Origin: an uncultured Verrucomicrobiota bacterium
Lineage (GTDB): Bacteria; Verrucomicrobiota; Verrucomicrobiia; Limisphaerales; JADLHS01
Reading direction: 5' to 3'
Assembly (NCBI GenBank): GCA_937894935.1
Contig: CALAYC010000044.1
Coordinates: 1-7,406 of the forward strand
DNA length: 7,406 nt
A model generated the notes under the pieces. It saw only the letters and a program-made list of their open reading frames with translations, had not been told where the DNA came from and did no database searches. Shown piece by piece: positions 6,239 to 7,406 of the stretch. Made by a program: the position numbers and the translations under genes. Position 1 is the stretch's first letter. The number at the start of each line of letters is the position of its first letter.

Positions 6239-7406
6239 CCTTCCTCGCGCCTTTATTTTTACTCGGCGGACTCGCGGTCGCGGCCCCGGTGATTTTTCAC
6301 CTCGTGCGACGTTCCTCGCGCGAAAAACAGGTGTTCAGCTCGTTGATGTTTCTGAAACCCACGCCGCCGCGCATGACGCGCCGCAATCGGCTTGAGAATT
6401 TATTCCTGCTGTTATTGCGCTGTCTCGTGATTGCTCTTCTCGCCTTGGGCTTCGCGCGTCCCTTTTTTCAAAAGTCCGTGGCTGCCGCTCCTGCAACGTC
6501 GACTGCCGCTCAGATAGTTTTGCTCGTGGACACCAGCGCCAGCATGAAACGCGACGGCCTGTGGGAGGACGCCATCAAACAAGCAGAAGCGGAATTACGC
6601 AAAACTTCTCCCGCTGATCAGGTCGCCATTTTCGCGTTCGATGAACAGGTTCGCACCATCATTGGATTCGAACAGTGGACTGCGATGAATTCCTCCGAAC
6701 GCATCGCCTTCGCCTCCCAACAACTCGCCGCAAGCGCTCCCACCTGGCGCGCAACGCATCTCGGCAACGCCCTCATTGCCGCCGCGGAAATCATCGAGGA
6801 CGCGGAGAAACGCGAAGTGCACGTCGGCACGCGACGCATCGTGCTCATCAGCGATTTGCAGGACGGCAGTCGGCTCGATAGTTTGCAAGGTCACGAATGG
6901 CCACGCGGTCTGGAAGTCGTCGTCGCACCGGTAGAATCGCGTCGTCCCACCAACGCCAGTCTGCACTGGGTGTTGGACACGGATGACTATACGCGTGCAC
7001 AAGGCGATGTTCCGATTCGCCTCCGCGTCAGCAATGCAGCCGATTCCACGCGCGAACAATTTCAGATTCGCTGGACCGGAGCGAACGCCGCCTCACTCGA
7101 CGCTTACGTTCCCCCCGGACAAAGTCGGATGATTTCTGTGCTGGAACTCGCTACCAACGTTACAGCACATCAGCTCACGTTGAGCGGCGACGATGATTCA
7201 TTCGATAACAACATTTACGTTGTTCCGCCACGCGCTGAAGTCGTGAACGTGCTTTATCTCGGGAACGAATCGGAAAGCGATTCCACTCAATCGCTCTATT
7301 ATCTCCAGCGCGCATTTCAAGACACCCGACGGCAAGCCGTTCGATTGGCGCGTCGATCTCCCGACCGGCGTGATGATAACGTAGCAATGGAAGCGAGCCG
7401 ATCGGG
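6235..7406 (+). CDS. BatA-type membrane-anchored vWA domain protein, 3' end outside the window
   Basis: The frame starts at ATG 6235, overlapping the DUF58 stop by 4 nt, and is open to the window end: 390 residues with no stop. Residues 1-76 match the BatA N-terminal region: a hydrophobic segment near 3-24 (FLAPLFLLGGLAVAAPVIFH), a basic loop with FSSLMFLKP (34-42), and a second membrane segment near 54-72 ending in FARPFF (73-78). Residues about 93-232 form a vWA domain with a full MIDAS: DTSAS (Asp99, Ser101, Ser103), Thr174 in RATHLG and Asp207 in LISD. A beta-rich region follows (about 240-345), then YYLQRAFQDTRRQ (355-367), a segment I associate with long BatA-type proteins of Verrucomicrobiota. 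The vWA part is probably displayed outside the membrane, as part of a MoxR-driven envelope complex. Full length cannot be judged, but relatives are often much longer, with a C-terminal amidotransferase-like domain. Confidence 0.9.
   Translation, partial: MTFLAPLFLLGGLAVAAPVIFHLVRRSSREKQVFSSLMFLKPTPPRMTRRNRLENLFLLLLRCLVIALLALGFARPFFQKSVAAAPATSTAAQIVLLVDTSASMKRDGLWEDAIKQAEAELRKTSPADQVAIFAFDEQVRTIIGFEQWTAMNSSERIAFASQQLAASAPTWRATHLGNALIAAAEIIEDAEKREVHVGTRRIVLISDLQDGSRLDSLQGHEWPRGLEVVVAPVESRRPTNASLHWVLDTDDYTRAQGDVPIRLRVSNAADSTREQFQIRWTGANAASLDAYVPPGQSRMISVLELATNVTAHQLTLSGDDDSFDNNIYVVPPRAEVVNVLYLGNESESDSTQSLYYLQRAFQDTRRQAVRLARRSPDRRDDNVAMEASRS

Noticed and set aside
7330..7406. Possible frameshift near the end of the BatA-type gene, because the last residues are very basic
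   Set aside because: The reading frame stays open to the window edge, both other frames hit stops, and the segment still fits my expectation for the YYLQRAF region of such proteins.
1..7406. tRNA or rRNA genes, CRISPR array, transposase
   Set aside because: No cloverleaf with conserved TTCRA-type arm, no regularly spaced direct repeats, and no transposase-like protein was found on either strand.

Overview
The window looks like a chromosomal segment of a moderately GC-rich Gram-negative-type bacterium. Gene content, gene order and the style of intergenic palindromes suggest Verrucomicrobiota, perhaps the Pedosphaera/Limisphaerales group. This assignment comes from recognising family combinations by eye, not from a database search. 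Nearly everything supportable is on the + strand.

Layout. Positions 1-438 hold no convincing large gene: a possible edge-truncated reverse-strand reading frame, and a 51-codon frame (275-430) that ends 8 nt before the next gene. Positions 439-3030 encode an 863-residue secreted protein with TPR repeats on both sides of a zinc-metallopeptidase-like domain (HEFCH plus a downstream WLSEG). It overlaps by 4 nt (GTGA) with a secreted or membrane-anchored DUF4159 protein (3027-3860). A 123-nt gap follows, containing a perfect 25-bp inverted repeat. Next is a MoxR-type AAA+ ATPase starting at TTG (3984-4997). A second gap of 275 nt is packed with palindromes, including a three-hairpin element at 5104-5213. 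Then come a DUF58 protein with a complete vWA metal site (5273-6238) and, overlapping by 4 nt (ATGA), a BatA-type membrane-anchored vWA protein that runs off the window end (6235-7406).

How the genes may work together. MoxR + DUF58 + BatA/vWA is the core of a widespread but poorly understood class of operon (MoxR/Bat-type), thought to act as a chaperone or metal-insertion-like machine at the cell envelope. The ATPase works in the cytoplasm, while the vWA proteins engage clients through metal-dependent contacts. The upstream TPR-metallopeptidase and DUF4159 proteins carry export signals and are translationally coupled, so they may be the envelope-side part of the same system. The core families are known; the least explained parts are the palindromic elements on both sides of moxR and the TPR-peptidase/DUF4159 pair. 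No tRNA, rRNA, CRISPR array, transposase or convincing intrinsic terminator was seen.
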